Part shown: positions 51,021 to 59,959 of the stretch, one piece after another
Layout of the letters: the number at the start of each line of letters is the position of its first letter
Position numbering within the stretch: position 1 is the stretch's first letter
DNA from: Actinacidiphila sp965342175
GTDB taxonomy: Bacteria > Actinomycetota > Actinomycetes > Streptomycetales > Streptomycetaceae
Assembly (NCBI RefSeq): GCF_965342175.1
Contig: NZ_CBDRBL010000005.1
Span: 80,010-144,009 of the forward strand
DNA length: 64,000 nt
Direction: 5' to 3'
Notes under the pieces: generated by a model
Seen by the model: only the letters and a program-made list of their open reading frames with translations
What the model was told of the DNA's origin: nothing
Database searches by the model: none
Translations under genes and position numbers: made by a program

Positions 51021-52007
51021 GTGGACCACTCCGTTGACACCCCCCGCCCGGGCCGCCTGGTGCTGCTGACCACCACGCACCGGATCGCCCCCGGCCTGCT
51101 CTCCTGGCCCGCCTGGGAGCTGCTGCGCACCGCCGACCTGGTCGTGAGCCCGGATCCGGGGAACCCGCAGCTGCCCTACCTGCGGGAGGCCGGGGTCGCC
51201 GTCGAGCCGTCCACGCCCACCGGGCAGGAGCTGGTCGACCTCACCGAGGGCGGCCGCACCGTGGTCTACCTGGCCGGCGGCGAGGGCGACCGCGCCGTCA
51301 CCGACGAGCTCGCCCGGCTCGGCGGCTCGGGCCGGGTGCACATGCCGGACCTGGAGTTGCTGCCCGGCTCCTATGACCTGCCGGGAGCGAGGCTGCTCGA
51401 CCTGGTGCAGGTGATGGACAGGATCCGCCGCGAGTGCCCGTGGAGCAGCGTCCGCACCACCGAGGAACTGGTCAAGTACGGCATCGAGGAGATGTACGAG
51501 CTCGTCGAGGCCGCCGAGTCCGGTGACCGGGAGGCCCTGCGCGAGGAGCTCGGAGACGTCCTGCTGCAGGTCGTCTTCCACGCGCGGATCGCGCAGGACG
51601 ACCCTGAGGAGCCGTTCTCGATCGACGACGTCGCCGGAACCATCGTGGACAAGCTGATCAACCGGCACCCGCACGTCTTCGGCGACGAGGTCGCCGAGAC
51701 GCCCGAGGACGTCCGGGAGCACTGGCTGCGCACCAAGGCGGAGGAGAAGCGGCGCGGCTCGGTCACCGAAGGCGTTCCGCTCGGGCAGCCCGCGCTCGCC
51801 CTCGCCGCCAAGCTCGGGTCCCGGGCCCGCCAGGTGGGCCTGTCCGTGGCCGTCCCGGACCAGGACCAGGACGCCGCCGATACCGGGGACCGTCTGCTGG
51901 CGCTCGCGCTCGCTGCCCAGGAGGCCGGCATCGACCCGGAATCCGCGCTGCGTGCCGCCGCGCGCCGCTTCCGTGACGCGATCGTGGAGGCGGAGAAGGC
52001 GGGCTGA
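51021..52007 (+). CDS. mazG: Nucleoside triphosphate pyrophosphohydrolase
   Basis: This 328-residue protein hydrolyses NTPs and dNTPs to monophosphates, cleansing nucleotide pools and lowering alarmone signals. The MazG domain at about 130-235 has the metal-binding pattern EEMYELVEA with REELGDVLLQVVFHARIA. The last part holds a second, weaker MazG-like helix set (TKAEEKRRG, ALALAAKLGSRARQVG). Residues 1-125 resemble a shrunken tetrapyrrole-methylase-type domain (GRLVLLTTTHRIAP, LLRTADLVVSPDPGN), as in YabN proteins. It starts with GTG 6 bases after a TAGTTT box. Confidence 0.92.
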   Translation: MDHSVDTPRPGRLVLLTTTHRIAPGLLSWPAWELLRTADLVVSPDPGNPQLPYLREAGVAVEPSTPTGQELVDLTEGGRTVVYLAGGEGDRAVTDELARLGGSGRVHMPDLELLPGSYDLPGARLLDLVQVMDRIRRECPWSSVRTTEELVKYGIEEMYELVEAAESGDREALREELGDVLLQVVFHARIAQDDPEEPFSIDDVAGTIVDKLINRHPHVFGDEVAETPEDVREHWLRTKAEEKRRGSVTEGVPLGQPALALAAKLGSRARQVGLSVAVPDQDQDAADTGDRLLALALAAQEAGIDPESALRAAARRFRDAIVEAEKAG

Positions 52008-52069
52008 GCTGCCGCGGAGCATCTCCTCCGCCCGTGCGTCAGCCTGGGCGAAGCGGGTAAAAGGGTCAT

Positions 52070-52624
52070 ATGCGAGCACTCGAGCAGATGCAGCTGGCCG
52101 TGCCGCACGACTACCTCGTCGGCATCGCTCCGCTGGTGGTGGGCATCTTCCTGGTCGGGATCCTCGTCGGGGCGGTGTCGATCGGGATGTGGGCCCGAAG
52201 TAAGGAACCGCCCCCCGAGCAGAAGCCGCAGCCCCGTGGCGGGGCCTGGCACACGCGCGAGGAGTACGGGCGGCCTACCCCACCTGACCACGGCCCCGGA
52301 CATCAGGAGGGCGAGCGGCACTCGCTCACCGAATGGCGGGAGCCCGACGAATGGCCTCAGGACGGCATCCGGCGCCTTCCGCACTCCCTCAAGGGCTTCG
52401 GCAACTGGGGCTCCCACGGAGTGAGCAGCCCGGAGGGCGTCACCGGTGGCGCCCAGGCCGCCCGCCGCGCACAGGAGGGCACCCCCGAGAGCACCCGCGG
52501 CCCCGGAGAGAGCCGCCGTCCGGCGGCCGCCGCCGGTGGGGCGGGCGGGGCGCCGAGAGGCGCACCGACCCGTTCCGGGCCGGGGCAGGAGGAGAGCGGC
52601 AAGGAAGGCCACGAAGGGCGCTGA
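52070..52624 (+). CDS. DUF6479-type single-pass membrane protein
   Basis: This 184-residue protein has one N-terminal membrane helix (about 17-40, VGIAPLVVGIFLVGILVGAV) followed by a long, charged, Pro/Gly/Glu-rich, probably disordered tail. The tail keeps conserved blocks WHTREEYGRPT and HSLTEWREPDEWPQDG and ends in Ala/Gly repeats. It fits Streptomyces DUF6479 proteins of unknown role. It follows mazG after 62 bases on the same strand. Confidence 0.75.
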   Translation: MRALEQMQLAVPHDYLVGIAPLVVGIFLVGILVGAVSIGMWARSKEPPPEQKPQPRGGAWHTREEYGRPTPPDHGPGHQEGERHSLTEWREPDEWPQDGIRRLPHSLKGFGNWGSHGVSSPEGVTGGAQAARRAQEGTPESTRGPGESRRPAAAAGGAGGAPRGAPTRSGPGQEESGKEGHEGR

Positions 52625-53182
52625 GGCCCAGCCCCCTTGCCGCGGGCGGCCTGTGGCAAGGGCATGTCAGGTCGGCGCACGGCGACCCGGCCTCGCGCGC
52701 GGCGCTGCACGGGTTCTGGTCGTGGGGTGGTGACCATGGCGTGGCCGGCGCCCTGAGCACCGGAGCCGTGGCCTTCCGCGAGGCCCGCGCGGGGTGTTGC
52801 GGCAGAGCCAGGACGCCGTGATCCGGCAGGTGGGGCCAGTGTCACCGACCGGGTGCCCGCGATCGCCCTGCCGCCGGACCAGTGGGACCTGGACGCTGCG
52901 GTGAGCCGCGCCCGTCGCCCGTTCGCACCTCCGTGGAATCGGCCCCCCTCGGGTGCGTCTCCGGCCGGTACACCCCCCACGCGTCCCCGGCGGGAGCCGG
53001 GCAGAGCACGAACGCGCTCCCGCTTCGCGGAGGGCCCGTCCCAGCGGCCGCGCGCGCTCAGCCGAAGCTCCGCAGTCCGGCGCGCGCGCCCCGCGGGCCG
53101 GGCACGAGGCTGCGGGGGGCGGGCGCTGCGCGTGCCGGGCCGCCCTCGGGGCCCACGGCCGAGTACGCCTAGTCTGGCGGCC
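52625..53182. other. Intergenic region before nfi, no gene supported
   Basis: These 558 bases are very G+C-rich. The frame of nfi is open far upstream (to 52853), but the reading is Arg/Pro-rich and unlike endonuclease V. TAGTCT at 53170-53175, 7 bases before the nfi ATG, is its probable -10 box. Short gene remnants are possible but none could be identified. Confidence 0.45.
53170..53175 (+). promoter_or_regulatory. -10 box of nfi (leaderless type)
   Basis: TAGTCT ends 7 bases before the ATG at 53183, with no ribosome site between. Confidence 0.5.
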
Positions 53183-53884
53183 ATGCGCATCGACGTACCG
53201 CACGCCTGGCCGCGCGATGAGGCGGAGGCCCTGGCCCTGCAGGACCGGCTGCGCCCGCTGGCGGACCACCGCGGTCCCGGCCCGCAGCGGCCCCGATACG
53301 TGGCCGGGCTGGACGTCGCGTACGGCGGAGGCCACGGCTTCGAGGGCGACACCGTCGCCGCGGCCGTCGTCGTGCTCGACACCGCGACGCTGGCCCCCGT
53401 CGAGCAGGTGACGGCGACCGCCCGGGCCGGCTTCCCGTATGTGCCCGGGCTCTTCGCCTTCCGCGAACTGCCCGTGCTGATCGACGCGCTGGAGCAGCTC
53501 ACCCTCACCCCCGACCTGCTGCTCTGCGACGGGCAGGGCCTCGCGCACCCGCGGCGCTTCGGGCTCGCCTGCCACCTGGGGGTGATCACCGGCCTCCCGG
53601 CCGCGGGCGTGGCGAAGACCCCGTTCGTCGGCGCCTGGGACCCGGAAGCGCTCGGTGCGGCCCGGGGAGCGACCGCGCCGCTGGTGGACGCGGGGGAGGT
53701 GGTGGGCCGGGTGCTGCGCACCCGCAGCGGGGTCAAGCCGGTCTACGTCTCGACCGGCCACGGCATCGACCTGGACACCGCCTGCCGGCATGTGCTGGCC
53801 CTCGCGCCCGACTACCGCCTCCCGGAGACCACCCGGCTCGCCGACCGGCTCAGCCGCGAGCGGCTAACGTCATGGGGTGCATGA
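53183..53884 (+). CDS. nfi: Deoxyinosine 3' endonuclease (endonuclease V)
   Basis: Endonuclease V nicks DNA one base 3' of hypoxanthine, starting repair of deaminated adenine. The 233-residue protein has the family core: YVAGLDVAYGG with catalytic Asp, FPYVPGLFAFRELPVL, LLCDGQGLAHPRRFGLACHLG and GVAKTPFVG, plus KPVYVSTGHGIDL. It starts at ATG 53183 after a leaderless-type box. The P450 gene begins within its last 8 bases, so they are translationally linked, though the functions look unrelated. Confidence 0.95.
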   Translation: MRIDVPHAWPRDEAEALALQDRLRPLADHRGPGPQRPRYVAGLDVAYGGGHGFEGDTVAAAVVVLDTATLAPVEQVTATARAGFPYVPGLFAFRELPVLIDALEQLTLTPDLLLCDGQGLAHPRRFGLACHLGVITGLPAAGVAKTPFVGAWDPEALGAARGATAPLVDAGEVVGRVLRTRSGVKPVYVSTGHGIDLDTACRHVLALAPDYRLPETTRLADRLSRERLTSWGA

Positions 53885-55142
53885 CAGCGTGACCCCCGAC
53901 CCCGGCACCCCGGCCGCACCCGAACTGTTCACCTGGCAGTTCGCGACCGACCCCTACCCCGCGTACGCCTGGCTGCGCGAGCACTCACCGGTACACCGCA
54001 CGACCCTGCCCAGCGGGGTGGAGGCATGGCTGGTCACCCGGTACGCGGACGCCCGGCAGGCGCTCGCCGACGCGCGGCTCAGCAAGAACCCCGTCCACCA
54101 TTCCGAACGCGCCCACGCCAAGGGCAAGGTGGGCATCCCCGGTGAGCGCAGCGCCGACCTCATGACGCATCTGCTCAACATCGACCCGCCCGACCACACC
54201 CGGCTGCGGCGACTGGTCTCCAAGGCCTTCACCCCGCGCCGGGTGGCCGAGTTCGCGCCGCGGGTGCAGGAGCTCACCGACCGCCTGATCGACGGCTTCG
54301 CCGCCGAGGGGTCGGCGGATCTCATCCATGAGTTCGCGTTCCCGCTGCCGATCTACGCCATCTGCGACCTGCTGGGCGTCCCCGCCGAGGACCAGGACGA
54401 CTTCCGGGACTGGGCGGGCATGATGATCCGGCACGGCGGCGGGCCGCGCGGGGGAGTGGCGCGCTCGGTGAAGAAGATGCGCGCCTACCTGCTGGAGCTG
54501 ATCCACCGCAAGCGCTCCGAGCTCGGCGACGACCTGATCTCCGGGCTGATCAGGGCCAGTGACCACGGCGAGCACCTCACCGAGAACGAGGCCGCCGCGA
54601 TGGCCTTCATCCTGCTCTTCGCGGGCTTCGAGACGACCGTCAACCTCATCGGCAACGGCACCTACAGCCTGCTGCGCCACCCGGAGCAGCGGCGCCTGCT
54701 CCAGGACTCCCTCGCCCGCGGCGAGCGCGAGCCGCTCGGCACCGCGGTGGAGGAACTGCTGCGCTACGACGGCCCGGTGGAGCTGGCCACCTGGCGCTTC
54801 GCGACCGAACCGCTCACCGTGGGCGGGAAGTCGATCGCCACCGGCGACCCGGTCCTCGTCGTCCTGGCGGCCGCGAACCGCGACCCGGCCCGCTTCGCCG
54901 ATCCGGACACCCTGGACCTGTCACGCCGCGACAACCAGCACCTCGGCTACGGTCACGGCATCCACTACTGCCTCGGCGCCCCGCTCGCCCGGCTCGAGGC
55001 GCAGGCCGCGCTGGCCACGCTGCTGACCCGGTTGCCGGACCTCCGACTGGCCGCCGATCCGGCCGACTTGAGGTGGCGGGGCGGCCTGATCATGCGCGGT
55101 CTGCGGACTCTGCCGGTGTCCTTCACCCCGGAACGGGACTGA
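53877..55142 (+). CDS. Cytochrome P450
   Basis: This 421-residue soluble bacterial P450 has the oxygen-binding I-helix motif FAGFETT (about 248-254), the ExxR pair in EELLRYDGP, and heme-binding GYGHGIHYCLGAPLAR with Cys C365. The family hydroxylates or epoxidises lipids, macrolides and other small molecules. Class I P450s need ferredoxin and its reductase, which are not encoded nearby. The GTG at 53877 overlaps the end of nfi; an internal GTG at 53889 would remove 4 residues. The substrate is unknown. Confidence 0.94.
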   Translation: MHDSVTPDPGTPAAPELFTWQFATDPYPAYAWLREHSPVHRTTLPSGVEAWLVTRYADARQALADARLSKNPVHHSERAHAKGKVGIPGERSADLMTHLLNIDPPDHTRLRRLVSKAFTPRRVAEFAPRVQELTDRLIDGFAAEGSADLIHEFAFPLPIYAICDLLGVPAEDQDDFRDWAGMMIRHGGGPRGGVARSVKKMRAYLLELIHRKRSELGDDLISGLIRASDHGEHLTENEAAAMAFILLFAGFETTVNLIGNGTYSLLRHPEQRRLLQDSLARGEREPLGTAVEELLRYDGPVELATWRFATEPLTVGGKSIATGDPVLVVLAAANRDPARFADPDTLDLSRRDNQHLGYGHGIHYCLGAPLARLEAQAALATLLTRLPDLRLAADPADLRWRGGLIMRGLRTLPVSFTPERD

Positions 55143-55259
55143 CGCGGCGTCACAACGTGATCTCCGCGTGATCCGTGAGACACCGACTTGTGATGCATGG
55201 GCCAAGGCGACTACCGTCTGTCGCCATCGCAGTATTTCGCACCTGAAAGGCGATGGCGC

Positions 55260-56345
55260 ATGCTGAAGTCCGGGAACGGCCGACACCGCAAGCCGCGTCA
55301 GGCCCCGGCCGCAGTGGTCGCGGTCGCGGCGACCGGGGCGGGCCTCACGCTCCCCCTCTTCGCAGCGGGCGGCGCGAGCGCAGCGGACGCCAACAGCACC
55401 TGGAACGCCGTCGCCCTGTGCGAGAGCGGCGGTCTGTGGAGCTCCAACACCGGCAACGGGTTCTACGGCGGTCTGCAGATCACCGAGGAGACCTGGCAGC
55501 AGTACGGCGGTCGCCAGTACGCCGAGCGCCCCGACCTCGCCAGCCGCAACGAGCAGATAACCGTGGCCGAGAAGATCCTCGCGGAGCTCGGCCCGGACGC
55601 CTGGTCCAGCTGCGCCGAGTCCTCCGGGCTCATCGGCGCCGTCGACGACCTGCTGCACGGCGGCGACGGCACCGGCGACGGCGCCGGCGACGGCGACGGC
55701 ACCGGCGACGGCGACCAGGGAGCGGGCGACTCGACGGGCGCGCCGACGAGCGGTTCGACGGACGACTCCACCGGCACCGGTGACGACACCACCGCCGACA
55801 CCACCGCCCCGGCCGCCGGTGACGACACCACCACCCCGGCGGCCGGCGACGGCACCGGCACCGCCACGCCGGACGCCGACCCGACCGAGGGCCCCGTCGG
55901 CACCGTGACCCCCTCCGCCGGCGACCAGGCCAAGGGCCCCGGCAAGCACCGCAAGCCGGACGCGGGCGCCCCCCACGGCGCCGAGACCGGCACCGTCAGG
56001 GTGGACCCGGCCACGGGCTCCGCCGGGGAGCAGCGGCACGACCGCGCGGGCCTGCCGACCCACTTCGTCGAGGGAGATGCCGCCTGGGGCGTCATCCACC
56101 TCGCCCCCGACACGCACGAGGACGCCGGGAAGGCCGGCGACGGCCGGGGCACGGCGAGCGCCGCGAGCGCCAGGAGCAGCACCGGCGGCCACTACCTGGT
56201 GCGGGAGGGCGACTCGCTCAGCGAGATCGCGGCGGAGCAGCATGTGACGGGCGGCTGGCGCGGCCTGTACGACGCGAACCGCGATGTCATCGGTGACGAC
56301 CCGAACCTGATCAGCCCCGGTTCGTCCCTCGTCCTCGGCCGCTGA
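55260..56345 (+). CDS. Resuscitation-promoting factor-like transglycosylase with LysM domain
   Basis: This 361-residue secreted enzyme cleaves peptidoglycan and helps spores germinate. The signal peptide ends near GGASAAD (about 45). The Rpf domain at about 47-122 has catalytic Glu in ALCESGGLW and GFYGGLQITEETWQQYGG, with a Cys pair. A long Gly/Asp/Thr-rich linker (about 140-300) leads to a LysM domain at about 313-360 (YLVREGDSLSEIAAEQ). S. coelicolor, from memory, has two such genes side by side here (rpfC and rpfA); only one lies between the P450 and eno genes in this window. No long riboswitch leader is visible. Confidence 0.92.
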   Translation: MLKSGNGRHRKPRQAPAAVVAVAATGAGLTLPLFAAGGASAADANSTWNAVALCESGGLWSSNTGNGFYGGLQITEETWQQYGGRQYAERPDLASRNEQITVAEKILAELGPDAWSSCAESSGLIGAVDDLLHGGDGTGDGAGDGDGTGDGDQGAGDSTGAPTSGSTDDSTGTGDDTTADTTAPAAGDDTTTPAAGDGTGTATPDADPTEGPVGTVTPSAGDQAKGPGKHRKPDAGAPHGAETGTVRVDPATGSAGEQRHDRAGLPTHFVEGDAAWGVIHLAPDTHEDAGKAGDGRGTASAASARSSTGGHYLVREGDSLSEIAAEQHVTGGWRGLYDANRDVIGDDPNLISPGSSLVLGR

Positions 56346-56352
56346 GCCGCCG

Positions 56353-56393
56353 GGCGTCCGCCGGGCAGGACCCCGCCCCGCCCGGCGGACGCC
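56353..56393 (+). terminator. Terminator after the Rpf gene
   Basis: A perfect 14-bp stem (GGCGTCCGCCGGGC 56353-56366 with 56380-56393) with a 13-base loop begins 7 bases after the stop codon. Confidence 0.8.
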
Positions 56394-56525
56394 GGCTGAC
56401 ATCGGGCTGAACTTTCGCCTCCGTACCGAGCACGGGCGTGTCCATCCCCCGAGCGTGCCCGTCTGGGGCTTTTCGGGTCGGTTAGGCTCATGCCGAAACG
56501 AAGAGACATCCAGAAGGAGACTCAC

Positions 56526-57806
56526 GTGCCGTCCATCGACGTCGTCGTAGCCCGGGAAATCCTCGACTCGCGAGGCAACCCCACCGTCGAGGTCGAGGTC
56601 GGCCTCGACGACGGCAGCACAGGCCGTGCAGCCGTCCCCTCCGGTGCGTCCACCGGTGCGTTCGAGGCCCTCGAGCTCCGCGACGGCGACAAGGGCCGTT
56701 ACCTGGGCAAGGGCGTGGAGAAGGCCGTGCTGGCCGTCATCGAGCAGATCGGCCCCGAGCTGGTCGGCTACGACGCGACCGAGCAGCGCCTGATCGACCA
56801 GGCGATGTTCGACCTGGACGCCACCCCGGACAAGTCCTCGCTCGGCGCCAACGCGATCCTCGGTGTGTCGCTGGCCGTGGCCCACGCCGCCTCCGAGGCC
56901 TCCGACCTCCCGCTTTTCCGCTACCTGGGCGGCCCGAACGCCCACGTGCTGCCGGTCCCGATGATGAACATCCTGAACGGCGGCTCGCACGCCGACTCCA
57001 ACGTGGACATCCAGGAGTTCATGATCGCCCCCATCGGCGCGGAGTCCTTCTCCGAGGCCCTGCGCTGGGGCGCCGAGGTCTACCACACGCTCAAGGCGGT
57101 CCTGAAGGAGCGCGGCCTGTCCACCGGCCTCGGCGACGAGGGCGGCTTCGCCCCGAACCTGCCGAGCAACCGTGACGCCCTCGACCTGATCGTCGAGGCC
57201 ATCAAGAAGGCCGGCTACCAGCCCGGCCAGGACATCGCGCTCGCGCTCGACGTGGCGGCCTCCGAGTTCTACAAGGACGGCGGCTACTCCTTCGAGGGCA
57301 AGACCCTGTCGGCGGCCGAGATGACCGCGTACTACGCCGAGCTCGTCGAGGCGTACCCGCTGGTCTCCATCGAGGACCCGCTGAACGAGGAGGACTGGGA
57401 CGGCTGGAAGACCATCACCGAGCAGCTCGGTGACAAGGTCCAGCTGGTCGGCGACGACCTGTTCGTCACCAACCCGGAGCGGCTGCAGCGCGGCATCGAC
57501 AGCGGCACCGCCAACGCGCTGCTGGTCAAGGTCAACCAGATCGGCTCGCTGACCGAGACCCTGGACGCCGTCGAGCTGGCCCAGCGCAACGGCTACAAGT
57601 GCATGATGTCGCACCGCTCCGGCGAGACCGAGGACGTCACCATCGCCGACCTCGCCGTCGCCACCAACTGCGGCCAGATCAAGACCGGCGCCCCCGCGCG
57701 CAGCGAGCGCGTCGCCAAGTACAACCAGCTGCTGCGCATCGAGGAGATCCTCGACGACGCCGCAGTGTACGCCGGCCGCTCCGCCTTCCCGCGCTTCAAG
57801 GGCTGA
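56526..57806 (+). CDS. eno: Enolase
   Basis: Enolase converts 2-phosphoglycerate to PEP in glycolysis. The GTG at 56526 follows AAGGAG by 8 bases and gives 426 residues. Family marks are LDSRGNPTVEVEV, the loop PSGASTG, GDEGGFAPNL with catalytic Glu, metal-binding Asp/Glu residues in ALDVAASEF, SIEDPLNEEDW and GDDLFVTN, and the catalytic Lys in LLVKVNQIGS, then MMSHRSGETED and TGAPARSER. A candidate -10 box TAGGCT lies near 56482. eno leads the divIC-DUF501-ppx group but is separated from it by a terminator. Confidence 0.99.
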   Translation: MPSIDVVVAREILDSRGNPTVEVEVGLDDGSTGRAAVPSGASTGAFEALELRDGDKGRYLGKGVEKAVLAVIEQIGPELVGYDATEQRLIDQAMFDLDATPDKSSLGANAILGVSLAVAHAASEASDLPLFRYLGGPNAHVLPVPMMNILNGGSHADSNVDIQEFMIAPIGAESFSEALRWGAEVYHTLKAVLKERGLSTGLGDEGGFAPNLPSNRDALDLIVEAIKKAGYQPGQDIALALDVAASEFYKDGGYSFEGKTLSAAEMTAYYAELVEAYPLVSIEDPLNEEDWDGWKTITEQLGDKVQLVGDDLFVTNPERLQRGIDSGTANALLVKVNQIGSLTETLDAVELAQRNGYKCMMSHRSGETEDVTIADLAVATNCGQIKTGAPARSERVAKYNQLLRIEEILDDAAVYAGRSAFPRFKG

Positions 57807-57813
57807 GCCGTCC

Positions 57814-57847
57814 GGTGCCGCCCGCCGCGCCCGCGGCGGGCGGCACC
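57814..57847 (+). terminator. Terminator after eno
   Basis: A perfect stem of about 15-16 bp (57814-57829 with 57832-57847) begins 7 bases after the eno stop codon. Some readthrough into the next gene is possible. Confidence 0.85.
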
Positions 57848-57888
57848 CGGCGCGGCTAGGGCCACCCGAACCCCCACCGGAGGTGCAC

Positions 57889-58392
57889 GTGCCGGATCGC
57901 TTCTCCACCGCGACGCGTATCCGTGCCCTCGGGGCACAGGCGCAGGCCCGCGTCTACCGCGCGGCCGGCCGCCCGCGGCCCTCGCTGCGCCGCGGCCGCA
58001 GCCGGCTGACCGGTCGGGCCGCGCTGCTGGCGCTGGTGGTCTGCGCCCTGATCGTCGCCCTGGCCTACCCCATGCGGCAGTATGTCGCGCAGCGCTCGCA
58101 GATCGCCGACCAGCGCAAGCAGGCCGAGCAGGCGCGCAAGCGGGTGGACGAGCTGCGCGAGGAGAAGGCCCGCTGGCAGGACCCGGAGTACGTCAAGGCG
58201 CAGGCCCGGGCCCGGCTGCACTACGTACTGCCGGGCGAGACGGCGTATACGGTGGTGGAACCCAGCGGGGCCGCGGCCCCCGAGAACACCGACGCCCGCC
58301 GCAGGGACAGCGCGGCCCGCCGCCCCTGGTACGCCAACCTGTGGGACGGCGTCGACCACGCGGACGCCGCCGCCACCGCAGCCCACCGTTGA
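57889..58392 (+). CDS. DivIC/FtsB-like septum formation protein
   Basis: This 167-residue protein of the septum-initiator family has an N-terminal basic segment, one membrane helix (about 44-63, RAALLALVVCALIVALAYP) and an extracytoplasmic coiled coil (about 66-105, RSQIADQRKQAEQARKRVDEL) followed by the conserved WQDPEYVKAQARARLHYVLPGE. DivIC/FtsB joins FtsL and FtsQ in the division complex. The GTG at 57889 has GGAGG 5 bases upstream; another GTG at 57883 would overlap that site. The DUF501 gene follows after 29 bases. Confidence 0.93.
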   Translation: MPDRFSTATRIRALGAQAQARVYRAAGRPRPSLRRGRSRLTGRAALLALVVCALIVALAYPMRQYVAQRSQIADQRKQAEQARKRVDELREEKARWQDPEYVKAQARARLHYVLPGETAYTVVEPSGAAAPENTDARRRDSAARRPWYANLWDGVDHADAAATAAHR

Positions 58393-58421
58393 CGCACCCC
58401 CCGAAAGAGACACGCCCAGGC

Positions 58422-58970
58422 ATGGAAACGCCCCCGCCGCAGACCGAGCACGCCCCGCCCACGGAGGCGGACATCGCCGCCTTCGAAGAGCAGCTCGGCC
58501 GCCCGCCGCGCGGCCTGCGGGCCATCGCGCACCGCTGCCCCTGCGGCAACCCCGACGTGGTGGAGACCGCCCCGCGCCTGGAGGACGGGACGCCGTTCCC
58601 GACGCTGTACTACCTGACCTGCCCGCGCGCCGCCTCGGCGATCGGCACCCTCGAGGCCGAGGGCGTCATGAAGGAGATGACGGCCCGCCTCGCCGAGGAC
58701 CTGGAGCTGGCCGCCGCCTACCGCGCCGCGCACGAGGACTACATCGCCCGCCGGGACGCCATCGAGGTCCTGGAAGGCTTCCCCAGCGCCGGCGGGATGC
58801 CGGACCGGGTCAAGTGCCTGCACGTCCTGGTCGGCCACTCCCTCGCGGCGGGCCCCGGGGTGAACCCGCTGGGCGACGAGACGATCGCGATGCTGCCCGA
58901 GTGGTGGCGCAAGGGGCCGTGCGTGAGCCCCTGCGGCGGCGCCGGACAGGACGAGGAGGAGAACCGGTGA
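58422..58970 (+). CDS. DUF501 family protein
   Basis: This 182-residue protein matches DUF501, a cytoplasmic actinobacterial family nearly always found between divIC and ppx. Conserved parts are AIAHRCPCGNPDVVET, FPTLYYLTCPRA, GGMPDRVKCLHVLVGHSLA and GVNPLGDE. Several Cys and His residues (CPCG, KCLH, H) could bind a metal. The function is unknown. Its stop overlaps the GTG of the phosphatase gene (GTGA), so the two are translated together. Confidence 0.94.
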   Translation: METPPPQTEHAPPTEADIAAFEEQLGRPPRGLRAIAHRCPCGNPDVVETAPRLEDGTPFPTLYYLTCPRAASAIGTLEAEGVMKEMTARLAEDLELAAAYRAAHEDYIARRDAIEVLEGFPSAGGMPDRVKCLHVLVGHSLAAGPGVNPLGDETIAMLPEWWRKGPCVSPCGGAGQDEEENR

Positions 58971-59920
58971 CCCGGGTCGCCGCCATCGACTGCGGCACCA
59001 ACTCCATCCGTCTGCTCGTCGCGGACGCGGACCCCGCGACCGGCGAGATCAAGGACCTCGACCGGCGGATGACCGTCGTCCGGCTCGGCCAGGACGTGGA
59101 CCGCACCGGCCGGCTCGCCCCCGAGGCCCTGGAGCGCACCTTCGCGGCCTGCCGCGAGTACGCGGCCGTGATCTCGGAACTGGAGGCGCGCGAGGTCCGT
59201 TTCGTGGCCACCTCCGCCTCCCGTGACGCCTCCAACCGGGACGACTTCGTGCGTGGGGTGGTCGACATCCTCGGCGTGGAGCCCGAGGTGATCAGTGGTG
59301 ACCAGGAGGCGGAGTTCTCCTTCACCGGCGCCACCAAGGAGCTGGCCGGGCGGACGGACCTCGAACGCCCCTTCTTGGTCGTGGACATCGGCGGCGGCTC
59401 CACCGAGTTCGTCGTCGGCGACGACCGGGTCACGGCCGCGCGCTCGGTCGACGTCGGCTGCGTGCGGATGACCGAGCGCCACCTCGTCCGCGACGGCGTG
59501 GTCACCGACCCGCCCACGGCCGGTCAGATCGCCGCCATGACGCGGGACATCGACGCCGCCCTCGATCTCGCCGAGCGGACAGTCCCCCTGCGCGAGGCCC
59601 GCACGCTCGTTGGGCTGGCCGGATCGGTGACCACGGTCGCCGCGATCGCGCTGGAACTCCCCAGCTACGACTGGACGGCCATCCACCACTCCCGCATCCC
59701 GGTCGAGACGGTGCGCGAGATCAGCGCCCGCCTGCTGTCGGCCACGCACGCCGAGCGCGCCGCGATCCCGGTGATGCACCCCGGGCGGGTCGACGTGATC
59801 GGCGCCGGGGCCCTGGTGCTGCTGCGGATCATGGAACGCACGGGTGCCCGGGAGGCCGTGGTCTCGGAGCACGACATCCTCGACGGGATCGCCTTTCACG
59901 CGGCCGAGACGCCGTCGTAG
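58967..59920 (+). CDS. Exopolyphosphatase / pppGpp phosphohydrolase (Ppx/GppA)
   Basis: This 317-residue ASKHA-fold protein removes phosphate from polyphosphate ends or from pppGpp, linking phosphate storage and the stringent response. Motifs are DCGTNSIRLLVAD (phosphate 1), FVATSASRDASNRDDF, the Glu-bearing EAEFSFTGA, VVDIGGGSTEFVVG (phosphate 2) and GLAGSVTTVAA. It is the short actinobacterial form, lacking the C-terminal helical domain of E. coli Ppx. The GTG overlaps the DUF501 stop. Which of the two activities dominates cannot be told. Confidence 0.93.
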   Translation: MTRVAAIDCGTNSIRLLVADADPATGEIKDLDRRMTVVRLGQDVDRTGRLAPEALERTFAACREYAAVISELEAREVRFVATSASRDASNRDDFVRGVVDILGVEPEVISGDQEAEFSFTGATKELAGRTDLERPFLVVDIGGGSTEFVVGDDRVTAARSVDVGCVRMTERHLVRDGVVTDPPTAGQIAAMTRDIDAALDLAERTVPLREARTLVGLAGSVTTVAAIALELPSYDWTAIHHSRIPVETVREISARLLSATHAERAAIPVMHPGRVDVIGAGALVLLRIMERTGAREAVVSEHDILDGIAFHAAETPS

Positions 59921-59959
59921 GCCACCCCGACAAAATCGCCCGGTCTCCGGCCCGACTGC

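Noticed and set aside
52625..53182. Extended coding region upstream of nfi
   Set aside because: The translation is Arg/Pro-rich and the real start is supported by family length and a TAGTCT box.
55143..55259. Cyclic-di-AMP (ydaO) riboswitch before the Rpf gene
   Set aside because: The gap is 117 bases, too short, and the conserved G-rich and AACC-type blocks were not seen.
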